From Streptomyces triticagri (GTDB lineage: Bacteria > Actinomycetota > Actinomycetes > Streptomycetales > Streptomycetaceae): a DNA stretch of 64,000 nt. The position numbers were made by a program, and so were the translations under genes. This document shows, in pieces, positions 51,794 through 60,013 of the stretch (position 1 is its first letter; each line of letters opens with the position of its first letter). The stretch is taken from assembly GCF_003429565.1 (NCBI RefSeq), contig NZ_QUAK01000075.1, forward strand, positions 1 to 64,000. The letters run 5' to 3'. Under the pieces are notes generated by a model. It searched no databases. It was not told the DNA's origin and worked only from the letters and a program-made list of their open reading frames with translations.

Positions 51794-53026
51794 TCAGCGC
51801 AGGTGCGAGGTGTCGTTGAGCAGGCGGACCGCGGCGTTCCCGTCGGCGTAGTACGCGACCGCCGACAGGGACGCGGCCGAGAGGTCCATCCGGAACATCG
51901 CGTCCGGCGGCGCTCCGAGGGCGAGCCGTACCAGTGTCTTGACCGGTGTGACGTGCGAGACGACGAGCACCGTGCGGCCCGCGTACCGCTCGATGATCCG
52001 GTCCCTGGCCTCGGCCACCCGCCCCGCCACGGTCGCGAAGGACTCCCCGCCACCGGTGGGCGCCGCGTCCTGGGAGGCGAGCCAGGCGGACAGGTCGTCG
52101 GCGTACAGCTCGGAGACCTGCCCGAAGGTGAGGCCCTCCCAGGCGCCGAAGTCCGTTTCGCGCAGGCCCTGTTCGATCGCCACGTCGAGTCCGGTGCGGG
52201 CCGCGACGGCGGCCGCGGTCTGCCGGCAGCGGGCCAGCGGTGAGCTGACCACCGCCTCGATGGTGCCGCGGGCGGCCAGCGCTTCGGCGACCCGCTCGGC
52301 CTGCTCGCGGCCCGCGTCCGAGAGGGCGGGATCGTCGCCGCCGCTGCCGGAGAACCGCTTCTGCGGGGTGAGCGCGGTCTCGCCGTGCCGCAGGAGTACG
52401 AAGGTGGTGGGCGTCCCCAGATCCGGCGGCGCGGCGGCCGGTACGGGGGCCTTCACGGCGGCGGGTACGCGGGACTCGGGCGACGGGACGGATGCTGCCG
52501 CGCCCGGCGCTTGTCCCGTGTCGGCGACGTTCCGCTGAGCGACGTCCTGCTGAGCGACGTTCCGCGCGGCCCGTGCGTCCAGATCCGCCGTCGACGCGGA
52601 CGGCGACCACTGCTCGCCGCGGCTGCCCGCGTCCATCGCCTCGTTGGCCAGCCGGTCGGCGTGCTTGTTCTCGGCGCGCGGGATCCAGGCGTACGACACC
52701 TGCGCCGGCGGCAGCACACGGGCGGCCTCGGCGGCGAGCGGCTGCAGATCCGGGTGCTTGATCCGCCAGCGGCCCGACATCTGCTCGACGACCAGCTTGG
52801 AGTCCATCCGGACCGTCACCGACGCGGTCGGGTCCAGGTCACGGGCGGCCCGCAGACCGGCGAGCAGGCCGCGGTACTCCGCGACGTTGTTGGTCACGAC
52901 GCCGAGGTATTCGGCGACCTCCGCCAGGGTCTCGCCGCTCTCCGCGTCGAGGACCACCGCACCGTAGCCGGCGGGCCCCGGATTGCCCCGGGAGCCGCCG
53001 TCCGCCTCGACGATGAAGGTCCGCAT
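51794..53026 (-). CDS. Bifunctional RNase HI/acid phosphatase
   Basis: 410 residues. N-terminal RNase HI, about 1-130: 'VEADGGSRGNPGPAGYGAVV' with the first catalytic Asp, 'NNVAEYRGLLAGL' (Glu), 'RMDSKLVVEQMSG' (Asp). A low-complexity linker follows with NVAQQDVAQRNVAD encoded by a short DNA tandem repeat. C-terminal histidine phosphatase of the CobC/PGM kind, about 208-405: 'FVLLRHGETALTPQKRFSG', 'SSPLARCRQTAAAVAART', 'VSHVTPVKTLV'. Same architecture as mycobacterial Rv2228c. RNA-DNA hybrid cleavage plus a phosphatase, possibly alpha-ribazole phosphatase for cobalamin. Confidence 0.93.
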   Translation of the reverse strand: MRTFIVEADGGSRGNPGPAGYGAVVLDAESGETLAEVAEYLGVVTNNVAEYRGLLAGLRAARDLDPTASVTVRMDSKLVVEQMSGRWRIKHPDLQPLAAEAARVLPPAQVSYAWIPRAENKHADRLANEAMDAGSRGEQWSPSASTADLDARAARNVAQQDVAQRNVADTGQAPGAAASVPSPESRVPAAVKAPVPAAAPPDLGTPTTFVLLRHGETALTPQKRFSGSGGDDPALSDAGREQAERVAEALAARGTIEAVVSSPLARCRQTAAAVAARTGLDVAIEQGLRETDFGAWEGLTFGQVSELYADDLSAWLASQDAAPTGGGESFATVAGRVAEARDRIIERYAGRTVLVVSHVTPVKTLVRLALGAPPDAMFRMDLSAASLSAVAYYADGNAAVRLLNDTSHLR

Positions 53027-53042
53027 GACGGCCCGGCCGGTA

Positions 53043-53786
53043 CTAGAGACCGGACTCGGAGGTGCGTACCAGGATCCGGCGGCAGTTCTCGCAGCGCAGA
53101 ACCGTATCGGCGGCGGCCGCGCGGACCTCGTTCAGCTCGGTGATGTTGAGCTCCAGGCGGCAGCCCTCGCAGCGGCGCTGGAAGAGGCGGGCGGCGCCGA
53201 TGCCGCCCTGCTGCTCGCGCAGCTTGTCGTAGAGCTTCAGGAGGTCGGCGGGGACCGAACCGGCCACCACGGAGCGCTCCTTGGTGACCGAGCCGGCCTC
53301 CTCGTCGATCTCGCCGAAGGCGGCGTCACGGCGGGCGGTGGCGTCCGCGATCTTCGCCTCGACCGAGGACACCCGCTCGGTGAGCTCGCCGACGCGCTCC
53401 TGCGCGGACTCGCGGCGCTCCATGACCTCGAGCACCACGTCCTCCAGGTCGCCCTGGCGCTTGGCGAGGGAGGCGATCTCGCGCTGCAGGTTCTCCAGGT
53501 CCTTCGGCGAGGTGATGGCGCCGGAGTCCAGGCGCTGCTGGTCGCGGGCCGCGCGCCGGCGCACCTGGTCGACGTCCTGCTCGGCCTTGGTCTGCTCGCG
53601 GGCGCAGTCGCTCTCCTCGGTGCCGGCGGCGACGAGCAGGTCGCGCAGCTGGGTGAGGTCCTTGGTGAGCGAGTCGATCTCGGCGTGCTCCGGCAGCGCG
53701 CTGCGCCGGTGCGCCAGCTGCTGCAGCCGTACGTCGAGGGCCTGGACGTCGAGAAGTCGGATCTGGTCGGCGGGCGCGGCGTTCAG
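53043..53786 (-). CDS. Zinc-ribbon coiled-coil protein (C4-type, Cds/CT398-like)
   Basis: 247 residues. The frame continues upstream of any ATG/GTG; the best start is CTG 53786, which overlaps the Nif3 stop (CTGA) and has GGAG 7 nt before it. Residues 20-190 are long antiparallel coiled coils ('DLTQLRDLLVAAGTEESDCA', 'LENLQREIASLAKRQGDLED'). The C-terminus has the zinc ribbon: 'RRCEGCRLELNITELNEVRA' and 'LRCENCRRILVR' (four Cys). Conserved gene next to Nif3 and RNase H in streptomycetes; relatives interact with sigma factors or NTP-binding partners. Confidence 0.88.
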   Translation of the reverse strand: MNAAPADQIRLLDVQALDVRLQQLAHRRSALPEHAEIDSLTKDLTQLRDLLVAAGTEESDCAREQTKAEQDVDQVRRRAARDQQRLDSGAITSPKDLENLQREIASLAKRQGDLEDVVLEVMERRESAQERVGELTERVSSVEAKIADATARRDAAFGEIDEEAGSVTKERSVVAGSVPADLLKLYDKLREQQGGIGAARLFQRRCEGCRLELNITELNEVRAAAADTVLRCENCRRILVRTSESGL

Positions 53787-54697
53787 TTGGGGGCTCCAGA
53801 TGAATCGTGTATGGCGGAAGGGTGCAGGTCCCCCGAGGGGCCCGCGTGGTCCGCGGCGCCTGGCTCGGAGTGGGCGGACGCCGCGTGGGCGGTCCAGGGG
53901 TCGGTGACCGTCGTCGACACATGGACCCTGAGGTCCCAGCCGTGCCGGTCGGAGATCTCGTCGAGCTGGGCTGCGGCCAGCTCGCACCAGGGCCATTCGG
54001 TGGCCCAGTGGGCCGCGTCGAGCAGCCCGAGCGGAGTCTGCTGTGTCGCCTCGGAGACGGGGTGGTGGCGCAGATCGGCGGTGAGGAAGGCGTCCACGCC
54101 CGCTGCCCGCACGGCGTCGAAGAGGCTGTCGCCGGAGCCGCCGCTGACCGCGATCCTGCGCACGCTCGCGTCCGGGTCGCCGGCCGCGCGGATGCCCTGC
54201 GCGGTGGCGGGCAGCCGCTTCGCGGCGTGCGCGGCCAGTTCGCGCAGCGGCACCGGGTGGTCGAGCTCGCAGATCCGGCCGAGGCCGCGGCGTCCCGCCG
54301 GGTCGGTGGGGTCCGGCACAAGGGGGCCGACGACGCGCAGGTCGAGGGCGCCGGCGAGGGCGTCGGAGACTCCCGGGTCGGCGGTGTCCGCATTGGTGTG
54401 GGCGACGTGCAGGGCGATGTCGTTCCTGATCAGGGTGTGCACCGCGCGGCCCTTGAAGTGCGATGCGGCGACCGTGGTCGTACCGCGCAGATAGAGCGGG
54501 TGGTGGGTCACCAGGAGGTCGGCGCCGAGCGACACGGCCTCGTCGACGATCTCCTGCACGGGGTCGACGGCGAACAGGACGCGCGCGACGGGGGCGTCGG
54601 GATCGCCGCAGACCGTGCCCACCGCGTCCCACTGCTCGGCCCGCTCCGGGGGCCACAGGGCGTCGAGCGCGGCGGTTACTTCACTGAGGCTGGGCAC
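53783..54697 (-). CDS. Nif3-like dinuclear metal-centre hexameric protein
   Basis: 304 residues from GTG 54697 (no ribosome site visible; the frame remains open to 55042). Nif3 (YbgI) signatures: 'WDAVGTVCGDPDAPVARVLFAVDP' near 24-47, metal ligands in 'LLVTHHPLYLRG' near 62-73 and 'ALHVAHTNADTADPGVSDAL' near 92-111, 'RIAVSGGSGDSLFDA' near 176, 'LTADLRHHPVSEA' near 202, and a late 'DAAHWATEWPWCEL'. Often annotated as GTP cyclohydrolase 1 type 2, without proof. Overlaps the zinc-ribbon gene. Confidence 0.9.
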   Translation of the reverse strand: MPSLSEVTAALDALWPPERAEQWDAVGTVCGDPDAPVARVLFAVDPVQEIVDEAVSLGADLLVTHHPLYLRGTTTVAASHFKGRAVHTLIRNDIALHVAHTNADTADPGVSDALAGALDLRVVGPLVPDPTDPAGRRGLGRICELDHPVPLRELAAHAAKRLPATAQGIRAAGDPDASVRRIAVSGGSGDSLFDAVRAAGVDAFLTADLRHHPVSEATQQTPLGLLDAAHWATEWPWCELAAAQLDEISDRHGWDLRVHVSTTVTDPWTAHAASAHSEPGAADHAGPSGDLHPSAIHDSSGAPN

Positions 54698-54983
54698 GGG
54701 GGAAAGGCTACCTGGCTCTCCGGACACACCCCAGGCGCATGCACCGGTCGGTGAGCGGCTGGAGCGGGAGCGAAGGAGTGCCGCCACCGGGCCGGGCGGC
54801 GGCCGGCTCCTACGGACTGCAGAAACGATGGGTGCAGCGCAAACGCCCGATGCGGTGCAGCACAGACACCCCACGGCCCTCAGGCGAACCGGAGCATCGC
54901 CACCCTTATGTGTGAAGTGCGCGGCAGCGGGTGCGACGGCAGCGCGTACGAAAACTAGCTTCATCGCCGGAGGTGACCACCCG

Positions 54984-56288
54984 ATGACGGTCTGTGCCAT
55001 GGAAAGTGCCGCGGCGGACGGCGCCGTACGGCGGGAGTTCACTGTCGCTGCGGACGGCTCCTACGCCGCGCGGCTCGCGCCGGTCGGCGACGCCTGGCGC
55101 CCCGAGCGCTGGACGCTCGACGGTCCCGAGCCCTACGTCGTACCGCTCCCTCTCGACCAGCCCGAGGAACCGGGCACCGAGGTCCTGCCGATGGCCGACG
55201 GGCGGGTGCTGGTGCACCGCACGTCGGGCGTCCCGGACGCGGAGCCGGATTCGCCCGGCGCATCGCCCGCGGGGGGCGTGCGCCATCAGTTCTCGCTGCT
55301 CTATCCGACCGGGCCCGGCACCGGCGAGGTGCAGCTCGGCTGTGTGGAGGCGGAGTCGCTCACGCTGCTCGCGCCCTCGCCCAGCGGTTCCTGCGCCTAC
55401 GCACTCGCGCCGGGCGCCCGCTCCACGGCCGTGTGGCTGGTGGCGGGCGGCGCCTTCGGGCCCGAGTACGTGGCCGAGGTCCCGGGGCAGTGCACCGGCG
55501 GCGTCTGGCTGGACCGTACCGGCCGGATGCTCGCGCTCGACCAGGAGCTGGACGGGCGCACCAAGACGGTGGCGGTCGATCTGGAGCGGGGCGGCGAGGT
55601 GTCGCCGCTGCTCCAGATCACCGAGGAGAGCAACGACCGGCTGCTGCTCGCCGACCCCGACAGCGGTCTGATCGTGGTGCGTTCGGACGCGGCGGGGCAC
55701 GACCGCATCGGCTGGGGTGTGCTCGGCAGCACCCTGCCGATCCGGTTCCCGGACAGCCTGCGGCTGCCGGACTGTGCGGTCACGCCGTTCGCCGTGCAGG
55801 GCGGTCAGCCGCTGCTGCCGGAGAACTGCGCGGTGGCCTTCCGGATCGACGGCGGTGCGGGGGCCTGGATCGGTCTGTGGCGGCCCGCGCAGCGGCAGTT
55901 GCACCAGATCGCCGCCCCGCAGGGCTGGCTGTCGGGCACCGGTCTGTTCTCCCGTGACGGTGTGCTGTGCCTGCCGTACGCCACCGATGCGGTGCTCTGC
56001 GGCGTGGCCACGATCGCGGCGCCGCCGGTGACGGCACCGGGGGCGGACGGTGCGGCGAGGGCGGACGGTGCGGCCGGGACAGACGCTGCGGCGGGGGCGG
56101 CCGTGGCGGCGGGATCGAGCGAGACGGCGGGACAGGCCGGGGCGGCGGGTGAGGCGGGCGCGGCAGGGGACTCCGCGGCGTCCGGGGAAGCAGTCGCGGA
56201 CGAAGTCCCGGACTCCGCGACGGACGGTGCGACACGCCCCGTTCCCCTGCAGCAGGCACCCCTCACCCAGCGGGTGACGGCCGGTTAG
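54984..56288 (+). CDS. Hypothetical beta-propeller-like protein with Ala/Gly-rich tail
   Basis: 434 residues from ATG 54984, with GGAGGTGACCACCCG upstream giving a firm start. No signal peptide. The body (to about 345) consists of WD/YncE-like strands ('VQLGCVEAESLTLLAPSPSG', 'GGVWLDRTGRMLALDQELDG', 'DDRIGWGVLGSTLPIRF'-type). The C-terminus is a long run of Ala/Gly/Asp repeats. Widely conserved in Streptomyces as a hypothetical protein; function unknown. A terminator lies 270 bp downstream after the tiny ORF. Confidence 0.78.
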   Translation: MTVCAMESAAADGAVRREFTVAADGSYAARLAPVGDAWRPERWTLDGPEPYVVPLPLDQPEEPGTEVLPMADGRVLVHRTSGVPDAEPDSPGASPAGGVRHQFSLLYPTGPGTGEVQLGCVEAESLTLLAPSPSGSCAYALAPGARSTAVWLVAGGAFGPEYVAEVPGQCTGGVWLDRTGRMLALDQELDGRTKTVAVDLERGGEVSPLLQITEESNDRLLLADPDSGLIVVRSDAAGHDRIGWGVLGSTLPIRFPDSLRLPDCAVTPFAVQGGQPLLPENCAVAFRIDGGAGAWIGLWRPAQRQLHQIAAPQGWLSGTGLFSRDGVLCLPYATDAVLCGVATIAAPPVTAPGADGAARADGAAGTDAAAGAAVAAGSSETAGQAGAAGEAGAAGDSAASGEAVADEVPDSATDGATRPVPLQQAPLTQRVTAG

Positions 56289-56335
56289 AATCACCGGCCT
56301 GTTGTCAGACGATCTTCTTACGGGGTGACCGATCC

Positions 56336-56509
56336 ATGACCGAGAACAGCACCACACCGGCCGAGCCGGACACACCCGGCGGGCAGGGCAGACACCGTGG
56401 CCCGGCCGCCGCCCAGGACGCCGCTCCCGCCGACGGCCCGCGCGGCCGGCACCGGCGTACCGAGGAGGACCGGGCGGAGGAGCAGGAGAGTCGGAGCCGG
56501 GCCGCCTGA
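56336..56509 (+). CDS. Small acidic-basic hydrophilic protein (57 aa)
   Basis: ATG 56336 preceded by GGGGTGACCGATCC. Sequence begins MTENSTTPAEPDTPGG and ends EEDRAEEQESRSRAA; no Cys, no hydrophobic segment. The reading frame ends 53 bp before a strong hairpin, as a real transcript would. Probably an unstructured small protein; no family known to me. Confidence 0.55.
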   Translation: MTENSTTPAEPDTPGGQGRHRGPAAAQDAAPADGPRGRHRRTEEDRAEEQESRSRAA

Positions 56510-56561
56510 GTCCGGGAACCCCGGCACCGCCGCGGCAACTCCCTCACAGAAGAACGGAGTT

Positions 56562-56596
56562 CGGGCCCGTACCGCGTGACCGGCGGTACGGGCCCG
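56562..56596 (+). terminator. 13-bp hairpin terminator
   Basis: CGGGCCCGTACCG (56562-56574) and CGGTACGGGCCCG (56584-56596) pair perfectly with a 9-nt loop, between the small ORF and the convergent SDR operon; it can serve both directions. Confidence 0.8.
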
Positions 56597-56659
56597 TTCT
56601 CGGTCGCGACGGCCGCACCACCACCGGCCGTCGCGCGCATCGGAGCCGCGGAGCGGGCT

Positions 56660-57610
56660 TCAGCCCCGCGGCTCGTGCTTCAGTCCGAGCACCTCGGCCG
56701 CCGCGAAGGTCTCGCCCTCCGGCCGCTCCGCGTAGTACGGGGAGACCAGCTCGTCCAGCTCCTCGAAGGTGAAGGCCTCCTTGGCGGTGTCGAACCGGGC
56801 CGCCACCTTCGGGCGTTCCATCACGGCGACCATCCCGCCGTGCACGACGAGGAGTTGACCGTTGACGCGGGCGGCCGCGGGCGCCGCGAGATAGCCGACC
56901 AGCGGGGCGACATGCTCGGGCGAGAGGGGATCGAGTGCGTCGTCGGACGGCTCGGCGAAGCCGGCGAAGACGTCCTCGGTCATCCGGGTGCGGGCGCGCG
57001 GGCAGATCGCGTTGGCCGTCACGCCGTACTTGGCGAGGGCCAGGGCGGTCGAGGTGGTGAGGCCGACGATGCCGCCCTTGGCCGCCGCGTAGTTGGGCTG
57101 GCCCGCGGACCCGGCGAGATACGCCTCGGACGAGGTGTTCACGATCCGTCCGTAGACCGGGCCGCCCGACTCCTTGGAGCGGGAGCGCCAGTGTGCGGCG
57201 GCGAAGTGGGTGGTGTTGAAGTGGCCCTTGAGGTGGACCCGGATCACCGAGTCCCACTCCTCCTCGCTCATCGAGAAGACCATCCGGTCGCGCAGGATGC
57301 CCGCGTTGTTGACCAGGATGTCGAGCGTGCCGTACGTGTCGATCGCCGACTGGACCAGGGCGCGGGCCTGTTCGTGGTCGGCGACGTCGCCCTGGTGGGC
57401 CACGGCCCGGCCGCCCGAGGCGCGGATCTCGGCCGCCACCTCCTCGGCGGGTCCGTCCGATGCGGCGCCCGAACCGTCGCGGCCGGGCTGCCCGTAGTCG
57501 TTGACGACGACGCTCGCGCCGAGCCGGGCGAGTTCGAGCGCCTCGGCCCTGCCGAGTCCGCGGCCCGCGCCGGTGACGACGGCCGAACGGCCCTCAAGCG
57601 GAAGTGACAT
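56660..57610 (-). CDS. SDR dehydrogenase of the Hsd4A/MFE-2 type
   Basis: 316 residues from ATG 57610. 'VVTGAGRGLGRAEALELARLG' holds the TGxxxGxG motif; 'VVVNDYGQPGRDGSG' after beta-2 is typical of peroxisomal multifunctional-enzyme-like 3-hydroxyacyl-CoA dehydrogenases; 'NNAGILRD' near 101, catalytic Ser in 'VNTSSEAYLAG' and YxxxK in 'NYAAAKGGIVGL'. The C-terminal extension ('FTFEELDELVSPYYAE') is also found in this group. Third gene of the MaoC-ADH-SDR operon; proposed role in beta-oxidation of CoA-linked lipid or sterol side chains. Could be a generic SDR. Confidence 0.87.
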   Translation of the reverse strand: MSLPLEGRSAVVTGAGRGLGRAEALELARLGASVVVNDYGQPGRDGSGAASDGPAEEVAAEIRASGGRAVAHQGDVADHEQARALVQSAIDTYGTLDILVNNAGILRDRMVFSMSEEEWDSVIRVHLKGHFNTTHFAAAHWRSRSKESGGPVYGRIVNTSSEAYLAGSAGQPNYAAAKGGIVGLTTSTALALAKYGVTANAICPRARTRMTEDVFAGFAEPSDDALDPLSPEHVAPLVGYLAAPAAARVNGQLLVVHGGMVAVMERPKVAARFDTAKEAFTFEELDELVSPYYAERPEGETFAAAEVLGLKHEPRG

Positions 57611-57670
57611 GGTGGATCCGGGTCCTCTCAGGAAGGAAGCAGCTACGGGCGGCCGGGTGTCGGCTCCGGG

Positions 57671-58747
57671 TCAGACCTCGATACAGGTCCGCAGGGCCAC
57701 TCCGGTGCGCATCTGGTCGAGGGCCTCGTTGATCTCGGGCAGCTGCACCCGGTGGGTGATCAGGCCCGCCAGATCGATACGGCCGGCCCGCCAGAGCGCG
57801 ATGGAGCGCCGGTACGAGCCGAGGACGTCACCGCCGCCGTACATCGAGGGCAGGATCCGCTTCTCGTCGAAGAACAGCTCGAACATATTGAGCTGCAGGA
57901 AGTCGTCGAGAGCTCCTGCGCCGACGATGCAGAGGGTGCCGCCGCGCCGGGTGGTGTCGTAGGCGACGCGTGCGGTGGCGGACTTGCCGACCACCTCGAA
58001 GACGTAGTCGAAGCCCTCGCCCGCGGTGATCCGCTGCTTGGCGTCGTCCAGGGCATCGGGGGCGACGGCCTCGGTGGCGCCGAACCGCAGCGCGGCCTCG
58101 CGTCGTGACTCGACGGGATCAACGGCGACGATCTGGGCGGCGCCCTTGAGCCGCGCACCCTGGATCGCGGAGATGCCGACACCGCCGCAGCCGATCACCG
58201 CGACCGACGAACCGGCCTCCACGTCCGCCGTGTTGACCGCGGCGCCGAGTCCGGTGGTCACTCCGCAGCCGATCAGGGCGGCGATGTCGAAGGGCACGTC
58301 GTCGGGGATCGGCACCGCACAGGCCGCGTCGACGACGACCTCCTCGGCGAACGTCCCGGTGCCGGCGAAGCCGAAGACATCGCCGCCGGAGCGCTTGAAG
58401 TTGGGTACGCCGGCGTTCATGAAGCCCGCGAGACAGAGCTGGGTCTGGCCGCGCAGACAGGACGGGCACTCGCCGCAGGACGGCAGCCAGCACATCAGCA
58501 CCCGGTCGCCCTGCTTCAGGGAGGTGACGCCGTCGCCGACATCGAGGATCTCGCCCGCGCCCTCGTGCCCGGGGACGAAGGGGGCGGGCTGGGGCAGTAC
58601 GCCGTTCATCGCGGAGAGGTCGGAGTGGCAGAGCCCGGTGGCCCGGACCCGTATCCGCACCTTGCCCGGGCCGAAGCCCACCGCCTCCAGGTCGTCGACG
58701 ACCTCGAGCTTCTCCTGGCCTGTCTCGTGCAGTACGGCTGCGCGCAT
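57671..58747 (-). CDS. Zinc-dependent alcohol dehydrogenase (class III-like)
   Basis: 358 residues from ATG 58747. Catalytic zinc ligands Cys in 'TGLCHSDLSAMNG' (about C39), His in 'PGHEGAG' and a later Cys; structural zinc 'CGECPSCLRGQTQLC' (about 90-104) with four Cys. Rossmann 'VAVIGCGGVGISAIQGARL' near 175. Resembles mycobacterial AdhD/AdhX-type enzymes and S-hydroxymethyl-mycothiol dehydrogenases. Oxidises an alcohol, perhaps produced in the same pathway as its operon partners. Gap to the MaoC gene 46 bp. Confidence 0.9.
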   Translation of the reverse strand: MRAAVLHETGQEKLEVVDDLEAVGFGPGKVRIRVRATGLCHSDLSAMNGVLPQPAPFVPGHEGAGEILDVGDGVTSLKQGDRVLMCWLPSCGECPSCLRGQTQLCLAGFMNAGVPNFKRSGGDVFGFAGTGTFAEEVVVDAACAVPIPDDVPFDIAALIGCGVTTGLGAAVNTADVEAGSSVAVIGCGGVGISAIQGARLKGAAQIVAVDPVESRREAALRFGATEAVAPDALDDAKQRITAGEGFDYVFEVVGKSATARVAYDTTRRGGTLCIVGAGALDDFLQLNMFELFFDEKRILPSMYGGGDVLGSYRRSIALWRAGRIDLAGLITHRVQLPEINEALDQMRTGVALRTCIEV

Positions 58748-58793
58748 CGGTGCGGCTCCTTCGGCTACTCGGTCAGCTGTGCTCGTACTCGGG

Positions 58794-59648
58794 TCAGCTG
58801 TGCTCGACGACGGTGTCGGACAGGACGGCCGCGTCCTCGCGCTCCACGGCCGTCACCGTGATCTGCACCCGGCCCTCGGAGCGCCACATGCGCACCCGCA
58901 GGGTCTCGCCGGGGAAGACGACTCCGGTGAACCGGGTGCCGTACGACGTCACGCGGGAGACGTCCGCGCCGAGTTCGGTGTCCACCACGGCCTTCAGGGT
59001 CATTCCGTAGGTGCAGAGGCCGTGCAGGATCGGCTTGTCGAAGCCGGCCAGCTTGGCGAACTCGGGGTCGGCGTGCAGAGGGTTCCAGTCGCCGGAGAGG
59101 CGGTAGAGCTGGGCGAGGTCCTCCCGTACGGGGATCTCGACGGTGCGATCCGGTGCGCGGTCGGGCAGCTCCTGGCGCGCGGAGCTGCCGCGTTCGCCGC
59201 CGAAGCCGCCCTCGCCGCGGATGAAGATCTGGCTGTCGCAGGTCCACAGCGGACCGTCGTCGTCGGCGGCCTCCGCCCGCAGTACGACCACCGCGGCGCT
59301 GCCCTTGTCGTACACGGCCGCGACGCTCGCCTCCTGAACTGCCTTGCCCTGTACGGGGATCGGCCGGTGCAGGGTGACCTGCTGGCCGCCGTGCAGCACC
59401 TTCGTGAGGTCGACGTCGATGCCGGGGGCCGCCAGACCGCCCTGGCTGGCCATGCCGCCGCCCGCGACGGTGGCGAAACTGGGCAGCACATGCAGCCGGG
59501 ACTCGAGGGTGTAGCGCAGTTCGTCCGGGTCGGTGGCGGGCGTGCCCGCGCCGAGACCCAGGTGGTAGAGCTGGATGTCCTTGTGGCCCCAGGTGAGTTC
59601 GGCGCGGCGGGGCGCAGCGGCTACGGCCTGGGCGGCATCAATGGGCAT
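58794..59648 (-). CDS. MaoC-like (R)-specific enoyl-CoA hydratase
   Basis: 284 residues from ATG 59648. Double hotdog fold: N-terminal MaoC_dehydrat_N ('YHLGLGAGTPATDPDELRYT' near 28) and C-terminal active hotdog with the hydratase-2 motif 'YRLSGDWNPLHADPEFAKLA' and 'FDKPILHGLCTYGM' (about 181-214), including the catalytic Asp/His. Hydrates trans-2-enoyl-CoA to (R)-3-hydroxyacyl-CoA, as in MFE-2 and in actinobacterial sterol degradation. First gene of the operon behind the KstR-type operator at 59826-59841. Confidence 0.92.
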   Translation of the reverse strand: MPIDAAQAVAAAPRRAELTWGHKDIQLYHLGLGAGTPATDPDELRYTLESRLHVLPSFATVAGGGMASQGGLAAPGIDVDLTKVLHGGQQVTLHRPIPVQGKAVQEASVAAVYDKGSAAVVVLRAEAADDDGPLWTCDSQIFIRGEGGFGGERGSSARQELPDRAPDRTVEIPVREDLAQLYRLSGDWNPLHADPEFAKLAGFDKPILHGLCTYGMTLKAVVDTELGADVSRVTSYGTRFTGVVFPGETLRVRMWRSEGRVQITVTAVEREDAAVLSDTVVEHS

Positions 59649-60013
59649 GTGGACGCTGCTCCTTGGTGAGGAGGGACACGACTGCCGGCGGGGCGGTGCG
59701 CGGCGGGCATCGTCGGGGTGCGCATCTGCGGGCGGATGGGGTCAAGACCTCGGTGCGACCGTCCGCACCGTCGGCCGCACCGAGGTCGTCCTGGACCGGC
59801 CCGGTCCGCCGTCCGGATCGACGTTCTAGAACGCGTTCTAGGCCGGTTGGCCCCATGTATAACGCAGCGCCGTGGAGTTGTGAATACTCCTGACTGGATG
59901 TCAGATACGGACCGGGTGCCCCGTCCGCCGCGGCCACCCGGGACATTTGTCCTGCCGAGGACCGGACAGGCGGATCTGCCGCGGGGGCGGGCCCGCTCCG
60001 TAGCGTCGGTGAC
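59649..60013. other. Divergent intergenic region holding the KstR-type operator
   Basis: 365 bp between the leftward MaoC operon and the rightward kinase gene. Besides the operator at 59826-59841 nothing coding is supported. The AT-richer stretch 59850-59905, with 'ccatgtataacgcag' and 'gttgtgaatactcctgac', probably carries promoter elements. Confidence 0.6.
59826..59841. promoter_or_regulatory. Perfect palindromic KstR-type operator
   Basis: CTAGAACGCGTTCTAG is a perfect 16-bp palindrome and its inner 14 bases fit the KstR consensus TNNAACNNGTTNNA. KstR is a TetR repressor of sterol and fatty-acid catabolism in actinobacteria. It lies 178 bp upstream of the MaoC start; the gene content behind it fits. 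A different TetR protein with a similar box cannot be excluded. Confidence 0.75.
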
